Shown here in pieces: positions 1 to 9,892 of a stretch of 64,000 nt of DNA. The notes under the pieces were generated by a model that was given only the letters and a program-made list of their open reading frames with translations, had not been told where the DNA came from and made no database searches. The stretch lies in NCBI RefSeq assembly GCF_946479965.1, contig NZ_CAMLHX010000019.1:1-64000 (forward strand). The letters are read 5' to 3'. How positions within the stretch are numbered: the stretch's first letter is position 1; each line of letters starts with the position of its first letter. A program made the translations under genes and the position numbers. The DNA comes from an uncultured Mucilaginibacter sp. GTDB lineage: Bacteria; Bacteroidota; Bacteroidia; Sphingobacteriales; Sphingobacteriaceae.

Positions 1-759
1 GTCCACAAAACGGCCGAGTATTGTAAAATCGCGCACGTCAAATATAGTGGTGAGTTCGTTTATCATTACATCGTTATCTGCAATGCTGGGCTTGCGGATA
101 ACCTTAAAACGGTAAACAGGGATGGAGTCTAAATATGTACCGCGCGAAAACTGGTAGAAATAATACTGCCGCATGTCCTTACCGAATATCTCTGTCTTTT
201 TACTCAGGAAAGGTATGCCGCTTATCTTGCGCCCCGGCTGAAAGATGAGCATCTTCAACTTATCTTTATACGAGCCATTTTTACCGTCTGAAGGTGGCAG
301 CGATTCACCCGCAGTAAAATCAGATTTATAGGCGTTATCAAAAATGTAATCAAACATTTCTAAGGTGTACAGATCATACTTGCCATTCTTTTTGTACAAT
401 TTGCCTTTGTCTTGCTTTACAAGGTATTCAACTTTAGGTTTATTACCCGTCATGGTGCGGCGCACCTTGCGGTAGATCTCGCCTTCAATTTTATTCTTCT
501 TATCGTAAGTATAAAGATGATTTTCGGCTACAAAGCTGTACCGTTTCATATCGCGGAAGGCTTTATAAAAACCAGTATCTGCAACTACGGCATCAATAAA
601 ATCCTGCTCTGTAAGTTTATGAGATTTGATGTTGACTACCGCCGTATCAATAACAATAGTCAGCGTAGTATCGGGATTATAACGTTGCGCTTTTGAGCTA
701 AAAGCTGAAAGCAAAAAGACGAAAGCTAAAAGAAATTTTAGCCATGATCTATCAACCAT
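1..759 (-). CDS. Secreted protein of unknown function, 3' part outside window
   Basis: The reading frame is open from an ATG at 757-759 to the window edge, giving at least 253 residues. The N-terminus has a basic start, a hydrophobic stretch (residues 7-20) and SSKAQ, a likely signal peptidase I site, so the protein is probably periplasmic or surface-bound. The visible part alternates charged and aromatic beta-strand-like segments. I do not recognise a catalytic motif or assign a family. The start lies inside a short run of ATGAACC-type heptamers (744-772). The next gene ends 18 bases upstream of this start and reads the same way, so this may be the distal gene of the SPOR-amidohydrolase operon. 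Confidence 0.7.
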   Translation of the reverse strand, partial: MVDRSWLKFLLAFVFLLSAFSSKAQRYNPDTTLTIVIDTAVVNIKSHKLTEQDFIDAVVADTGFYKAFRDMKRYSFVAENHLYTYDKKNKIEGEIYRKVRRTMTGNKPKVEYLVKQDKGKLYKKNGKYDLYTLEMFDYIFDNAYKSDFTAGESLPPSDGKNGSYKDKLKMLIFQPGRKISGIPFLSKKTEIFGKDMRQYYFYQFSRGTYLDSIPVYRFKVIRKPSIADNDVMINELTTIFDVRDFTILGRFVD

Positions 760-776
760 GAACCATGAACCCACCA

Positions 777-1961
777 TTAATTACCTAATTGTTTTACGGC
801 AAGATATGCCATCAGGCCAACACTTGTCTCTAAAGCTGTTTCTTCCACATCAAAAGTTGGGGTATGTACTGATGAGGTAATACCACGGCTTTCGTTACGT
901 GTGCCTAAGCGGTAAAAACAAGAATCAGCCACCTGCGAGTAGTAAGCAAAATCTTCCGCTGCCATCCAGATATCCAGATCAAGCACATTCTCTTTGCCTA
1001 AATAATCTTCAGCATGACTGCGGACGTTTTCGGTTAGAACCGGCTCGTTTATCAGGTAAGGGTATCCCTTAACTATATTAAAATCAACGGTGCCGCCCAT
1101 GCTTTCCACAAGCCCCTCGGCCATTTTTTTCATTTTAATGTGAGCCTCTTTCCGCCATTCCTCGTCCATTGTGCGGAAAGTACCTTCCAGGTAAACTTCG
1201 TTGGGTATTACATTAGTAGCGCCATTGGCAATAACTTTTCCGAAGGAAAGCACACAAGGGCTTTTAGGATCTGAAAATCTGCTAACAATTTGCTGCAATG
1301 CCGTAAGCATGTGGGCCGTGATAATTACAGGGTCAATATTTTGTTGTGGCTGTGCGCCGTGACCGCCTTTGCCCTTAACAGTAACATACAATTCATCCGT
1401 AGAAGCCATGTACTTACCCGCACGGAAACCTACCTTACCGGCATCAATCAACGGCATTACGTGCTGACCAATAACTGCCGATGGCTTGGGGTTTTCCAAC
1501 ACACCTTCTTTTATCATCAGGCTTGCGCCGCCGGGAAGTTTTTCTTCTGCCGGTTGGAAGATTAGTTTAATGGTGCCACCAAACTCGCTTTTTAATTCAG
1601 TTAATATAGATGCTACACCTAACAATGATGACGTATGCACATCGTGCCCGCAAGCGTGCATCACCCCAACGTTTTGTGATTTGTAAGGAACATCATTAAC
1701 CTCAGTAATAGGCAAAGCGTCCATATCTGCGCGTAGCGCAATTACTTTATCAGATGGTTTTTCGCCTTTTAACAGTGCTACTAAACCATTGTCAGCCATG
1801 CGCTCATAAGTAAGACCAAGACTATTTAAATGCTTTGCAACAAAAGCAGAGGTTTCCACCTCGTGAAAAGATAATTCGGGATGACTATGTAAATGCCGGC
1901 GATTGGCCACTACATCGTCAAAAATATTCTTTGCTATTTGCTGTATCTTTTCCTTGATCAT
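777..1961 (-). CDS. M20 family amidohydrolase / amidohydrolase-type peptidase
   Basis: A 394-residue zinc-dependent hydrolase of the M20D group, whose members cleave N-acyl amino acids, hippurate or related amides. The metal-binding motif HACGHDVH is at residues 102-109, the catalytic QPAEE at 136-140, and a late AAEDFAYY motif supplies further ligands. No signal peptide is visible, so it should be cytoplasmic. Length and motif order fit full-length family members such as hippurate hydrolase and IAA-amino acid hydrolase. Its ATG overlaps the stop of the upstream SPOR gene by four bases (ATGA), implying coupled translation. The substrate cannot be told from sequence. Confidence 0.93.
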   Translation of the reverse strand: MIKEKIQQIAKNIFDDVVANRRHLHSHPELSFHEVETSAFVAKHLNSLGLTYERMADNGLVALLKGEKPSDKVIALRADMDALPITEVNDVPYKSQNVGVMHACGHDVHTSSLLGVASILTELKSEFGGTIKLIFQPAEEKLPGGASLMIKEGVLENPKPSAVIGQHVMPLIDAGKVGFRAGKYMASTDELYVTVKGKGGHGAQPQQNIDPVIITAHMLTALQQIVSRFSDPKSPCVLSFGKVIANGATNVIPNEVYLEGTFRTMDEEWRKEAHIKMKKMAEGLVESMGGTVDFNIVKGYPYLINEPVLTENVRSHAEDYLGKENVLDLDIWMAAEDFAYYSQVADSCFYRLGTRNESRGITSSVHTPTFDVEETALETSVGLMAYLAVKQLGN

Positions 1962-2377
1962 TGTATCTCTGCTTTTGGCGGATTAATTCTTGCTGCTGTT
2001 ATAAAAAGGCCTGTATATCTTCCCCTCATATCCTGCGCTTGTTTCTCGGCTTCAAGGCGTGTTCTAAAATCGCCTACATGTACTTTAAAGTCGGGCGTTT
2101 TGTAGGATATATAAGTACGCACGCCCGGGTATTCTTCCTGGAAGCGCGACTGTATATTATATGCATCCCTGCGGCTTGCACCGCTAAAAATTTGTATACG
2201 GTAACCTTGCGTTGAAAACCTGGAACCGCCCCCTCCCGCTTTAACGCTTTTAAGTCCGTTGCGGTGTGCAATTAAACTATCAATACGCGCATCTTTAAAA
2301 ACCTTAACAGTGCCGCGTGTTTGCGCAACACAAAATGCCGGTATAAAAATACATATAAATAAAAAGCATCTGATCAT
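1958..2377 (-). CDS. SPOR domain secreted protein
   Basis: A 139-residue exported protein. Residues 1-18 form a signal peptide ending in CVAQ. A basic linker with a GGGG run follows, then a C-terminal SPOR-type domain (about residues 56-130) beginning YRIQIFSG and containing FKVHVGDFRTRLEAE, typical of the fold that binds denuded peptidoglycan glycans. Such proteins usually sit at the septum or periplasmic wall. It is first in a two-gene unit with the M20 amidohydrolase. It carries no enzymatic domain. Family assignment is good; the specific role is unknown. Confidence 0.88.
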   Translation of the reverse strand: MIRCFLFICIFIPAFCVAQTRGTVKVFKDARIDSLIAHRNGLKSVKAGGGGSRFSTQGYRIQIFSGASRRDAYNIQSRFQEEYPGVRTYISYKTPDFKVHVGDFRTRLEAEKQAQDMRGRYTGLFITAARINPPKAEIQ

Positions 2378-2436
2378 AAGGCTAAAATTTGCTTTATAAA
2401 CAGATGCTTATTCATTTTGTTATTCTTAATATCAGC

Positions 2437-2521
2437 GCCCTCTAAATCTCCCCCTAAAGTGGGAGACTTTAAATTGCACACTGTTAATAGTCCTCCCCTT
2501 CAGGGGAGGGTTGGGTGGGGC
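2437..2521. repeat. Intergenic hairpin repeat (CTCCCC/GGGGAG type)
   Basis: Two adjacent imperfect hairpins, CTCCCCCTAAAGTGGGAG near 2448-2465 and CCTCCCCTTCAGGGGAGG near 2491-2508, are followed by a G-rich tail that runs into the secA stop codon. The composition differs from the surroundings and resembles dispersed extragenic repeats of Sphingobacteriaceae (from memory, not searched). Being just downstream of secA it may also act as a transcript end. Confidence 0.55.
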
Positions 2522-5500
2522 TTACGCCATACCTACTCCGTGGCAGTTTTTATATTTCTTTCCGCTTCCGCAAGGGCATGGATCATTCCTGCCAATTTTT
2601 TGATCAACCCTAACAGGCGATGCTTTTTGCATTTCGCGCAGGTCGTCAGGCAATCCACCGCCATCGCCCTCTCCTACCAATTCAGGTTTTGAGGTGCGCA
2701 TTTTACGCATGTCTGTTTTAGGCTGTGGCTTTGCTTCCTGCACCTGGTCAGGCGCTTGCTGCGTAGCTATACCTCCCCTGAAAAGGAAACTTACTATCTC
2801 TTTATTTACCGTTGCCAACATCTGGCGGAACAGTTGGAAAGCTTCAAACTTGTAAACTAATAAAGGATCCTTTTGCTCGTAAACGGCATTCTGTACAGAT
2901 TGCTTCAACTCGTCCATTTCGCGCAGGTGTTCTTTCCAGGCATCATCTATCAGGAACAGGGTAACATTCTTTTCAAATGATTTTACCACTTCAACGCCAT
3001 GGTTATCCACCGCTTTTTTAAGCGGAACGGCTACCTGTAAACCATGCACACCATCAGAAAACGGCACTACAATGTTCTCAATAATATTGCCGCGCGATTC
3101 AAACACATCTTTTAAAACAGGATAAGCCTGCTCAGCAATTGCGTCCGATTTGCGTTTATAAAAATCAGTAACTTCTTCAAATACGGTATCTACCAATTTA
3201 TTTACAGCCGTTCCGGTAAAGTCATCTTGGCTTATCTCTGTATCAACAGAGAACAAACGGATCAGCTCTAAAGTAAAGCCTTCGTAATTGTTTTGCTCTT
3301 TATATTCTGTAACCACATCCTCAACCACATCAAAAACGGTATTGCTCAAATCAACGTCCAAACGTTCGCCAAACAAAGCATTTTTACGCTTGGTGTAAAC
3401 AACAGTACGTTGCGAGTTCATCACATCATCATACTCCAACAAGCGTTTACGTATACCAAAGTTGTTTTCTTCTACTTTTTTCTGCGCACGCTCTATTGAG
3501 TTAGAGATCATGGAGTGTTGAATCACTTCGCCCTCTTCAATACCCATGCGTACCATCAGGTTAGAGATCCGCTCTGATCCGAATAAACGCATCAGGTTAT
3601 CCTCTAACGATACAAAGAATTGAGATGAACCCGGGTCACCCTGACGACCGGCACGACCACGCAGCTGTCTGTCAACACGGCGCGACTCATGGCGCTCTGT
3701 ACCCACAATGGCTAAACCGCCTGCTTCCTTAACACCCTCGCCTAATTTTATATCCGTACCACGACCAGCCATGTTAGTAGCTATTGTTACAGTACCCGCT
3801 TTACCGGCTTCCGCAACTACGTCAGCCTCTTTTTGGTGCATTTTGGCGTTTAATACATTATGTTTAATGCCACGTAGCTTAAGCATACGGCTCAACAACT
3901 CTGATATTTCAACCGATGTTGTACCTACCAGCACCGGGCGTCCTTCGGTAGTTAATTTAACTATCTCATCGGCAACTGCATTATACTTTTCGCGAACAGT
4001 TCTGTAAACCAGATCCTGCAGGTCAGTACGGCTGGTTGGGGTATTGGTTGGTATCTCTACCACATCCAGTTTGTAGATCTGCCAAAACTCACCTGCTTCG
4101 GTAACAGCAGTACCAGTCATACCGCAAAGTTTGTGGTACATCCTGAAATAATTTTGCAAGGTGATGGTGGCAAAGGTTTGGCTGGCATCTTCTACCTTAA
4201 CGTTCTCTTTCGCTTCGATAGCCTGGTGTAAACCATCAGAATAGCGACGGCCATCCAGCACACGGCCGGTTTGCTCATCAACTATCTTTACTTTGCCTTC
4301 GTCCAAAATGTACTCAGTATCTCTTTCAAACAAGGTATAAGCTTTCAGTAATTGGTTTACCGAGTGGATACGATCAGACTTGATAGAGAAATCGCGCATT
4401 AACGCGTCCTTTGTCGCCAGTTTCTCTTCGGCAGAAAGGCTTGATTTTTCAATCTCAGCTATTTCCGTACCTACGTCGGGCATTATAAAGAAGCCGGGAT
4501 CTTCGCCCGAGGCTGTGATCAGTTCAATACCTTTTTCGGTCAACTCTACCTGGTTGTTCTTTTCATCAATAACAAAAAACAGTTCAGCATCAGCTTTAGG
4601 CATTTCCTTATTCTGATCCTGCATGTAATAACCTTCCGTTTTTTGCAATAAACTGCGGTTACCGCCCTCGCTTAAAAATTTTATTAAAGCTTTGTTTTTA
4701 GGCAAACCGCGGTGCGCACGTAATAAAGCTAAACCACCACCTTCAACACCTGTATCACCTGCGGTAATTGCTTTTTTCGCTTCGTTTAAAACGCCTGTAA
4801 TGTAATTACGCTGTGCGTTTACCAAACGCTCAATGCGTGGTTTTAATTCGTAAAATTCGTGCTCATCGCCACGTGGTATAGGGCCTGATATGATCAAAGG
4901 GGTACGGGCATCATCAATTAAAACCGAGTCAACCTCATCTACCATTGCATAATGCAATTTGCGTTGCACCAATTCTTCAGGGCTGCGTGTCATATTGTCA
5001 CGCAGGTAGTCAAAACCAAACTCATTATTGGTACCAAAAGTAATATCAGCTAAATAAGCTTTACGGCGTGCCTCGCCATTAGGTTCGTGTTTATCAATAC
5101 AATCAACTGATAAACCGTGGAACTCATACAATGGGCCCATCCACTCCGAGTCACGACGTGCCAGATAGTCATTCACGGTTACAATATGCACACCCTGACC
5201 GGCAAGCGCGTTCAGATAAGCAGGCAAAGTAGCCACCAAAGTTTTACCCTCGCCCGTTGCCATTTCAGATATTTTACCTTGATGCAATACAACACCACCA
5301 ATTAACTGCACATCATAATGTACCATGTTCCAGGTAACTTCATTACCGGCAGCCAGCCATTTATTATGGTGAATAGCCTTATCACCTTTAATTATAACGT
5401 TTTGTTTCCGGCCGGCCAGATCGCGGTCAAAATCAGTAGCGGTAACCTCAAGTGTTTCGTTATCTTTAAGCCTGCGGGCAGTTTCTTTAACCACTGCAAA

Positions 5501-5833
5501 CGCTTCCGGAAGAATATTCATCAATATCACTTCCAGTTCTTTATCCCTGTCTTTCTGCAGTTTATCTAACTGGGTGTATAGCTCTACTTTCTCGCTAACG
5601 TCCAGATCAAGGTTTTCTTCTGTGCGGGTTTTTATCTCCTGTATTTCTTCATCTATTTTAATAAGACCTTGTTTTATGGTTTCTTTAAAATATATGGTTT
5701 TGGCACGTAGCTCGTCGTTACTTAACTGATCAAGCTTGGCAAACTCAGCCTTTATTTTCTCTACTATAGGCGCAATAGCTTTTACGTCCCGTTCTGATTT
5801 GCTTCCGAAAAGCTTACTAATAAAATCTAACAT
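2522..5833 (-). CDS. secA: Preprotein translocase ATPase SecA
   Basis: The 1103-residue motor of the general secretory pathway, which pushes unfolded preproteins through SecYEG. Walker A is MATGEGKT at residues 191-198. The DEAD-type box appears as [15 protein letters not shown], with the preprotein cross-linking domain, second nucleotide-binding fold ([17 protein letters not shown]) and helical scaffold in normal order. The C-terminus carries the zinc motif [14 protein letters not shown]. It is about 200 residues longer than the E. coli protein; much of the excess is an insertion after the DEAD domain (about residues 330-480), usual in Bacteroidota. The gene appears monocistronic. Confidence 0.98.
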   Translation of the reverse strand: MLDFISKLFGSKSERDVKAIAPIVEKIKAEFAKLDQLSNDELRAKTIYFKETIKQGLIKIDEEIQEIKTRTEENLDLDVSEKVELYTQLDKLQKDRDKELEVILMNILPEAFAVVKETARRLKDNETLEVTATDFDRDLAGRKQNVIIKGDKAIHHNKWLAAGNEVTWNMVHYDVQLIGGVVLHQGKISEMATGEGKTLVATLPAYLNALAGQGVHIVTVNDYLARRDSEWMGPLYEFHGLSVDCIDKHEPNGEARRKAYLADITFGTNNEFGFDYLRDNMTRSPEELVQRKLHYAMVDEVDSVLIDDARTPLIISGPIPRGDEHEFYELKPRIERLVNAQRNYITGVLNEAKKAITAGDTGVEGGGLALLRAHRGLPKNKALIKFLSEGGNRSLLQKTEGYYMQDQNKEMPKADAELFFVIDEKNNQVELTEKGIELITASGEDPGFFIMPDVGTEIAEIEKSSLSAEEKLATKDALMRDFSIKSDRIHSVNQLLKAYTLFERDTEYILDEGKVKIVDEQTGRVLDGRRYSDGLHQAIEAKENVKVEDASQTFATITLQNYFRMYHKLCGMTGTAVTEAGEFWQIYKLDVVEIPTNTPTSRTDLQDLVYRTVREKYNAVADEIVKLTTEGRPVLVGTTSVEISELLSRMLKLRGIKHNVLNAKMHQKEADVVAEAGKAGTVTIATNMAGRGTDIKLGEGVKEAGGLAIVGTERHESRRVDRQLRGRAGRQGDPGSSQFFVSLEDNLMRLFGSERISNLMVRMGIEEGEVIQHSMISNSIERAQKKVEENNFGIRKRLLEYDDVMNSQRTVVYTKRKNALFGERLDVDLSNTVFDVVEDVVTEYKEQNNYEGFTLELIRLFSVDTEISQDDFTGTAVNKLVDTVFEEVTDFYKRKSDAIAEQAYPVLKDVFESRGNIIENIVVPFSDGVHGLQVAVPLKKAVDNHGVEVVKSFEKNVTLFLIDDAWKEHLREMDELKQSVQNAVYEQKDPLLVYKFEAFQLFRQMLATVNKEIVSFLFRGGIATQQAPDQVQEAKPQPKTDMRKMRTSKPELVGEGDGGGLPDDLREMQKASPVRVDQKIGRNDPCPCGSGKKYKNCHGVGMA

Positions 5834-5917
5834 AATATTTGGTTGTTGCAGCAGCTAACTCAATAACTGCGCCATTGGTAATCTAAAAGTCATTATGGCA
5901 GGCAAAGATAAAATTAA

Positions 5918-6107
5918 TGTGCAGATGTGCGAATATGCTGATGCTAATGATGTGCAAATATGCATATGCGAGGATGTGCAGATGTTTGTTAATTCTGATA
6001 TCAATGCTGAGCTGTAAAATAGTAATTATGAACTGAACGATAACGATATTTTGCAAAATTTCTTATTTGCCCATCTGCATATCTGCACATCCGCATATCT
6101 GCACATC
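5918..6107. repeat. Degenerate 7-8 bp tandem repeats (ATGTGCAG / CTGCACAT type)
   Basis: Runs of GATGTGCAGAT-like words at 5918-5985 and their complement CATCTGCATATCTGCACAT at 6067-6107 fill most of the gap between the secA and purD starts. The two runs are in opposite orientation and could pair. A similar run lies at 55124-55160. The second run ends 10 bases before the purD -7 box. Confidence 0.7.
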
Positions 6108-6116
6108 AAAAAATTA

Positions 6117-6124
6117 TATCTTTG
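6117..6124 (+). promoter_or_regulatory. -7 promoter box of purD
   Basis: TATCTTTG matches the Bacteroidota -7 consensus TAnnTTTG exactly. The purD ATG follows after only four bases, so the transcript should be leaderless or nearly so. Confidence 0.75.
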
Positions 6125-6128
6125 CCGC

Positions 6129-7406
6129 ATGAATATCCTGATCATCGGCTCTGGCGGTCGCGAAAGCGCTTTCGCCTGGAAGCTATCACAAAGCCCGCAG
6201 TGCAGCCAAATATTTATTGCTCCCGGTAACGCCGGCACAGGGCAATATGGCACTAATGTTAATATTGCCGTTACTGATTTTGAGGGTCATAAGCAATTTG
6301 TTTTAGCTAACGCGATAGATATGGTTTTGGTTGGCCCCGAAGAACCTTTGGTTAAGGGCATACACGATTTCTTTTTGGCTGATGAACAGATAAAGCATAT
6401 CCCGGTAATTGGCCCGCAAAGCCAGGGTGCGCAGCTAGAGGGCAGTAAAGATTTCTCCAAACTGTTTATGACGCGGCACAACATACCCGCGGCGGCATCG
6501 CAAACTTTTACTAAAGATACCCTGCAACAAGGACTGGAATATGTTGCTACCATTGGCCTGCCGGTTGTTTTAAAGGCAGATGGCTTGGCTGCCGGTAAGG
6601 GTGTATTAATATGCCTTACCGTTGAAGAAGCGCAGTTAGAATTAATTGAAATGCTTAGTAATGCTAAGTTTGGTGCTGCAAGCGCCAAGGTAGTGGTTGA
6701 GCAGTTTTTACGCGGAATAGAACTCTCTGTTTTTGTGCTGACCGATGGCAACAACTATAAAATTTTACCATCAGCCAAAGATTATAAACGCATTGGCGAA
6801 GGGGATACCGGTTTAAATACGGGTGGCATGGGCTCAGTTTCGCCGGTACCATTTGCTGATGAGGCGTTTATTAAAAAGGTAGAGGACCGGGTTATCATTC
6901 CTACTATTGAAGGTTTGAAGAAAGACAACATCTCTTATAAAGGCTTTATTTTTATTGGCCTGATGAATTGCGACGGCGACCCCTACATGATAGAATACAA
7001 CTGCCGCATGGGCGACCCGGAAACTGAAAGTGTTTTACCACGTATCGAAACCGACTTTGTTGAACTATTAAAAGGTGTTGCAGAGGTTAATCTGCACGAA
7101 AAGGAGTTAATCATATCCAATAAAATTGCAGCAACCGTTGTTTGCGTAGCAGGCGGCTACCCAGGCGAGTACCTGAAGAATAAAGTAATATCAGGCATTG
7201 ACAATGTTCGCGGATCGCATGTATTTCATGCCGGAACATCTTTGAATGCAGATGGCGAAGTTATAAGTACCGGCGGCCGTGTACTGGCTATTACTTCTTT
7301 ACAGGATAACTTGTTTGATGCCTTACAACAAGCCACTGCCGACGCCAGCCGGATCTATTACGATGGTGTTTATTTTAGGAAAGATATAGGGTTTGATCTG
7401 ATATAG
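6129..7406 (+). CDS. purD: Phosphoribosylamine--glycine ligase
   Basis: GAR synthetase, second step of purine synthesis: ATP-dependent ligation of glycine to phosphoribosylamine. The N-terminal fold starts MNILIIGSGGRESAFAWKL, and the ATP-grasp part includes KADGLAAGKGV, LNTGGMGSVSPVPF and MIEYNCRMGDPETE. From this ATG it is 425 residues, normal for PurD. The frame is open 26 codons further upstream, but that extension is the translated CTGCACAT-type repeat and crosses the promoter box, so ATG 6129 is chosen. It runs convergent to an outer-membrane protein gene with a shared terminator. Confidence 0.97.
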   Translation: MNILIIGSGGRESAFAWKLSQSPQCSQIFIAPGNAGTGQYGTNVNIAVTDFEGHKQFVLANAIDMVLVGPEEPLVKGIHDFFLADEQIKHIPVIGPQSQGAQLEGSKDFSKLFMTRHNIPAAASQTFTKDTLQQGLEYVATIGLPVVLKADGLAAGKGVLICLTVEEAQLELIEMLSNAKFGAASAKVVVEQFLRGIELSVFVLTDGNNYKILPSAKDYKRIGEGDTGLNTGGMGSVSPVPFADEAFIKKVEDRVIIPTIEGLKKDNISYKGFIFIGLMNCDGDPYMIEYNCRMGDPETESVLPRIETDFVELLKGVAEVNLHEKELIISNKIAATVVCVAGGYPGEYLKNKVISGIDNVRGSHVFHAGTSLNADGEVISTGGRVLAITSLQDNLFDALQQATADASRIYYDGVYFRKDIGFDLI

Positions 7407-7418
7407 CAACACCGCTAT

Positions 7419-7459
7419 AAAAAAGTAAAGCCCCTGCTAACCAGGGGCTTTACTTTTTT
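7419..7459. terminator. Bidirectional terminator between purD and the barrel gene
   Basis: A long stem with arms AAAGTAAAGCCCCTG and CAGGGGCTTTACTTT, loop CTAAC, flanked by an A-run on the left and a T-run on the right, so it can work in both directions. It touches the stop codon of the minus-strand gene. Confidence 0.9.
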
Positions 7460-8012
7460 ACAGGCCAAAGCCATATGCCACGCGCAAACCAATTACACCA
7501 TCGCTATAATGGTTTCCGCTAAAGTTTTCGAAACGGGCACCTATATCCCATTTCTTTGTAGCATAACCTATGCCCGGCGACCATAAAAAGTGAGCCTTTC
7601 CTCCTCCTTCGGCCACCTCAAACGATGCACCAGCCTCTCCTGCCAAGTAAAAGTTACCACCTACAAAATATTTAAAACCCACTTTAACCGGGATAATGTC
7701 TGATTTGTATTTGGCAGTAAAACCCGGGAAGGTGCCACTTGCGGGGTAAGTAACCGTCTTGGGGAAAAAATGATAAATACCGCTGGTGAAGGTTAAGGCG
7801 AATTTATCAGACACGCCATACTGTAATCTTGGAGTTAACCCTAATCCGAAATTTGCAACGTCGGCAGTATTACCCACCGGCAATAAGCCATCTACGCCGA
7901 TGCCAAAGCGAAATTTGCTTGGTGGTACTGATTGTGCATTAACATTGCTGCTCACAAACAATGTTAACGCCACTAAAATTGTACTGAGTAGTTTTGATGT
8001 TTTGGTTTTCAT
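7458..8012 (-). CDS. Small outer-membrane beta-barrel protein
   Basis: 184 residues with a clear signal peptide (cleavage after SNVNA). The remainder alternates hydrophobic and polar residues in strands such as KFRFGIGVDGLLPVG, FGLGLTPRLQYGVSDKFAL and IGVRFE-like segments, and the chain ends in an aromatic/hydrophobic strand (LRVAYGFGL). This fits the generic 8-strand outer-membrane barrel (OmpW/PorT-like) families of Bacteroidota. No enzymatic motif is seen and the specific function is unknown. Confidence 0.8.
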   Translation of the reverse strand: MKTKTSKLLSTILVALTLFVSSNVNAQSVPPSKFRFGIGVDGLLPVGNTADVANFGLGLTPRLQYGVSDKFALTFTSGIYHFFPKTVTYPASGTFPGFTAKYKSDIIPVKVGFKYFVGGNFYLAGEAGASFEVAEGGGKAHFLWSPGIGYATKKWDIGARFENFSGNHYSDGVIGLRVAYGFGL

Positions 8013-8200
8013 GATATTTAGTTTTTGTTAAATAAAAAAACTAAACGGCGACTGCGATTTTTATGTATTGCAGTTTGTGTTAAGAAATGTTAAATGTAAA
8101 AACAGCTATTCCCGTGTAGCATTACATTACACCAAGGCGTAATAACATTTTGATTACTGTTATATAACTATTAATTTAGGTGAATCTAACTCAAGCCTAA

Positions 8201-8902
8201 ATGAAACCTCTTTATCTTATTGCAATAGTCTTTTTATTAGCCGGATGCAATTTTAACACTATTGAAATTACGGGCACGGCACCGGGGATGAATGGAGGTG
8301 TTGTAACTATTACCGGCTTATCCGGCAAAACGTACTTTAAAGAGATCATCAAATCGGATAAGTTTTTAATTCCACGGCAACCGTTTCCTGCATATGGATA
8401 CTTTACCTTGTCGGTATTGTCGGGGGACATTTCCCGCGATTACGAGATCTACCTGGAAACAGGCAAATACGCTATTGAAATCCCCAAAAATGAGGGACAA
8501 TATCTAAAAGTTAAAACCGACTCAAAAACTCAAAACAGCTTATCTGCTTATTATAATCTCGAAAACAGCGTCGCGGAAAAATTTCGTAAGGAAGATGGAG
8601 TTTGGAACGCTAAGTTAAAGGACCCCAAAACCAAGCTTTTATCAGAAGCTGAATATAACGTCATAGTAGATCATATTGCGGCAGGGCGCAGACGGGCGCA
8701 AGGTTTAACAATAGTCACAATAGATATGTTTATTAATAAATATTCTGAAAATGGCATCATACCCCATATCATCACCAATATAGATTACAAGGCCAACCCT
8801 GAGCCCTATTATATGCTTTACAAAAAATTAAGCCCCGAAGCGCAAAACAGCAAGGAAGGAAAGCTGCTTGGCCGGGAGTTGCAGCAGCTGAGCAAGGATT
8901 AA
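8201..8902 (+). CDS. Lipoprotein with DUF4369-like N-terminal domain
   Basis: 233 residues. The signal sequence ends in a lipobox LLAGC with cysteine 16, so it should be lipid-anchored. Residues about 20-110 (ITGTAPGMNGGVVTITGL... through YEIYLETGKYAIEI) resemble DUF4369, the beta-sandwich usually placed in front of a thioredoxin fold in Bacteroidota disulfide proteins. Here no CxxC thioredoxin domain follows; the remainder is a charged helical region. It may therefore be a reduced member of that group. The role is unknown. Confidence 0.7.
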   Translation: MKPLYLIAIVFLLAGCNFNTIEITGTAPGMNGGVVTITGLSGKTYFKEIIKSDKFLIPRQPFPAYGYFTLSVLSGDISRDYEIYLETGKYAIEIPKNEGQYLKVKTDSKTQNSLSAYYNLENSVAEKFRKEDGVWNAKLKDPKTKLLSEAEYNVIVDHIAAGRRRAQGLTIVTIDMFINKYSENGIIPHIITNIDYKANPEPYYMLYKKLSPEAQNSKEGKLLGRELQQLSKD

Positions 8903-8989
8903 CCGCCATTGGTTGATAACAAATCCGTTACGTACTAATAATTACATTAGTAAGGGCCCTGTCTCGCTTTTTTTTTGCGCTTCGTTTTG

Positions 8990-8997
8990 TACGTTTG
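8990..8997 (+). promoter_or_regulatory. -7 promoter box of the Gly/Pro-rich protein - arabinanase operon
   Basis: TACGTTTG matches TAnnTTTG exactly, 53 bases before the ATG at 9051. It leaves a leader of about 50 bases containing the near-palindrome GATTGCGTAATC, a possible operator. Confidence 0.55.
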
Positions 8998-9050
8998 CTT
9001 AATCGATTGCGTAATCAATAAAACAACAACCCATTATACTAAAATTTAAC

Positions 9051-9851
9051 ATGAACAAAAAACACAAACTCTTTTTGCCGGCTATGGCTTTTGTAGTTTT
9101 ATCAGTACTACAAATAAGTGCCATAAGCGCTTTCGCGCAAGGGCCAGGTCCGGGTGGACCGGGCGCAGGTGGACCTGGCGGACCAGGTGGATTTGGACGG
9201 GGCGCTGCTCTTCCCCCCATCCCACTGGCGGGCGATACCTCGCACAGCATAACCAGGTTCTTTACCCCATCAACCCCAATTAAAAAGGCACCTGATGCCA
9301 AGGGATTCATTCAGCGTTGGCTGGTGTTAGAGCCCGTTAAGAAAAGTGACAAAGGCAACAGCCAAATGAGCGAGGGCTACCTTAGAGAAAGCTTTGCTGC
9401 CAATAATTTTTCGCCGGATTTTAACGCCATCCCAAAAAATGGCGAAACGATAACAATAGGCAAACAGGACCTTAAATGGCGCGCGTTAGATAGCCGCGAG
9501 TTCAACTTTAATTTATATCATTTGAGCTACGCCACAAACACCACCCGCAACGGCGTGCTGTATTGGCTGGTTACCGTTATAAATTGCACCGAAGAGATCA
9601 AAAACGTGCGCCTATCGGCGGGTCCTAACTCAGCGGGTATGTTTTGGGTAAATGGCAAAGATGTATTGGTTGTACCCGGTGATAAGGATGTGATTGCTGA
9701 TCTGGCTACATCGCCGCTTTTAACGCTTAAAAAGGGAAAGAACATTGTTCGCGCGGGTATAATGAACGGACAAGGTATGGCAAACTTCTGCCTTCGCTTT
9801 TTGGATGCAAACGGTGCGCCGGTAAAAAACTTTACCACCACTTACGAATAA
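9051..9851 (+). CDS. Secreted Gly/Pro-rich protein with C-terminal jelly-roll-like domain
   Basis: 266 residues. A signal peptide ends at ISAFAQ and is followed at once by a collagen-like GPGGPGAGGPGGPGG stretch, probably a flexible spacer. The C-terminal half contains MFWVNGKDVLVVPG and a LTLKKGKNIVRAGI strand pair, which recalls the sugar-binding jelly rolls attached to glycosidases; this is a resemblance seen by eye only. No catalytic motif is recognised. It lies 41 bases upstream of the arabinanase in the same direction, so a shared role in arabinan handling is likely. Confidence 0.65.
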   Translation: MNKKHKLFLPAMAFVVLSVLQISAISAFAQGPGPGGPGAGGPGGPGGFGRGAALPPIPLAGDTSHSITRFFTPSTPIKKAPDAKGFIQRWLVLEPVKKSDKGNSQMSEGYLRESFAANNFSPDFNAIPKNGETITIGKQDLKWRALDSREFNFNLYHLSYATNTTRNGVLYWLVTVINCTEEIKNVRLSAGPNSAGMFWVNGKDVLVVPGDKDVIADLATSPLLTLKKGKNIVRAGIMNGQGMANFCLRFLDANGAPVKNFTTTYE

Positions 9852-9892
9852 TCAGTTAGTCCATTTAAAACATCATTTGAAACAGATTTATA

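Noticed and set aside
1290..1686. Plus-strand frames inside the M20 amidohydrolase gene
   Set aside because: Shadows of a strongly supported coding region on the other strand.
6051..6128. N-terminal extension of PurD by 26 residues
   Set aside because: Encoded by the CTGCACAT-type repeat and the -7 box; PurD proteins begin at the MNILIIGSGGRE segment.
9120..9210. True collagen-like domain
   Set aside because: Only a short GPG/GGPGG run without sustained Gly-X-Y periodicity; more likely a linker.
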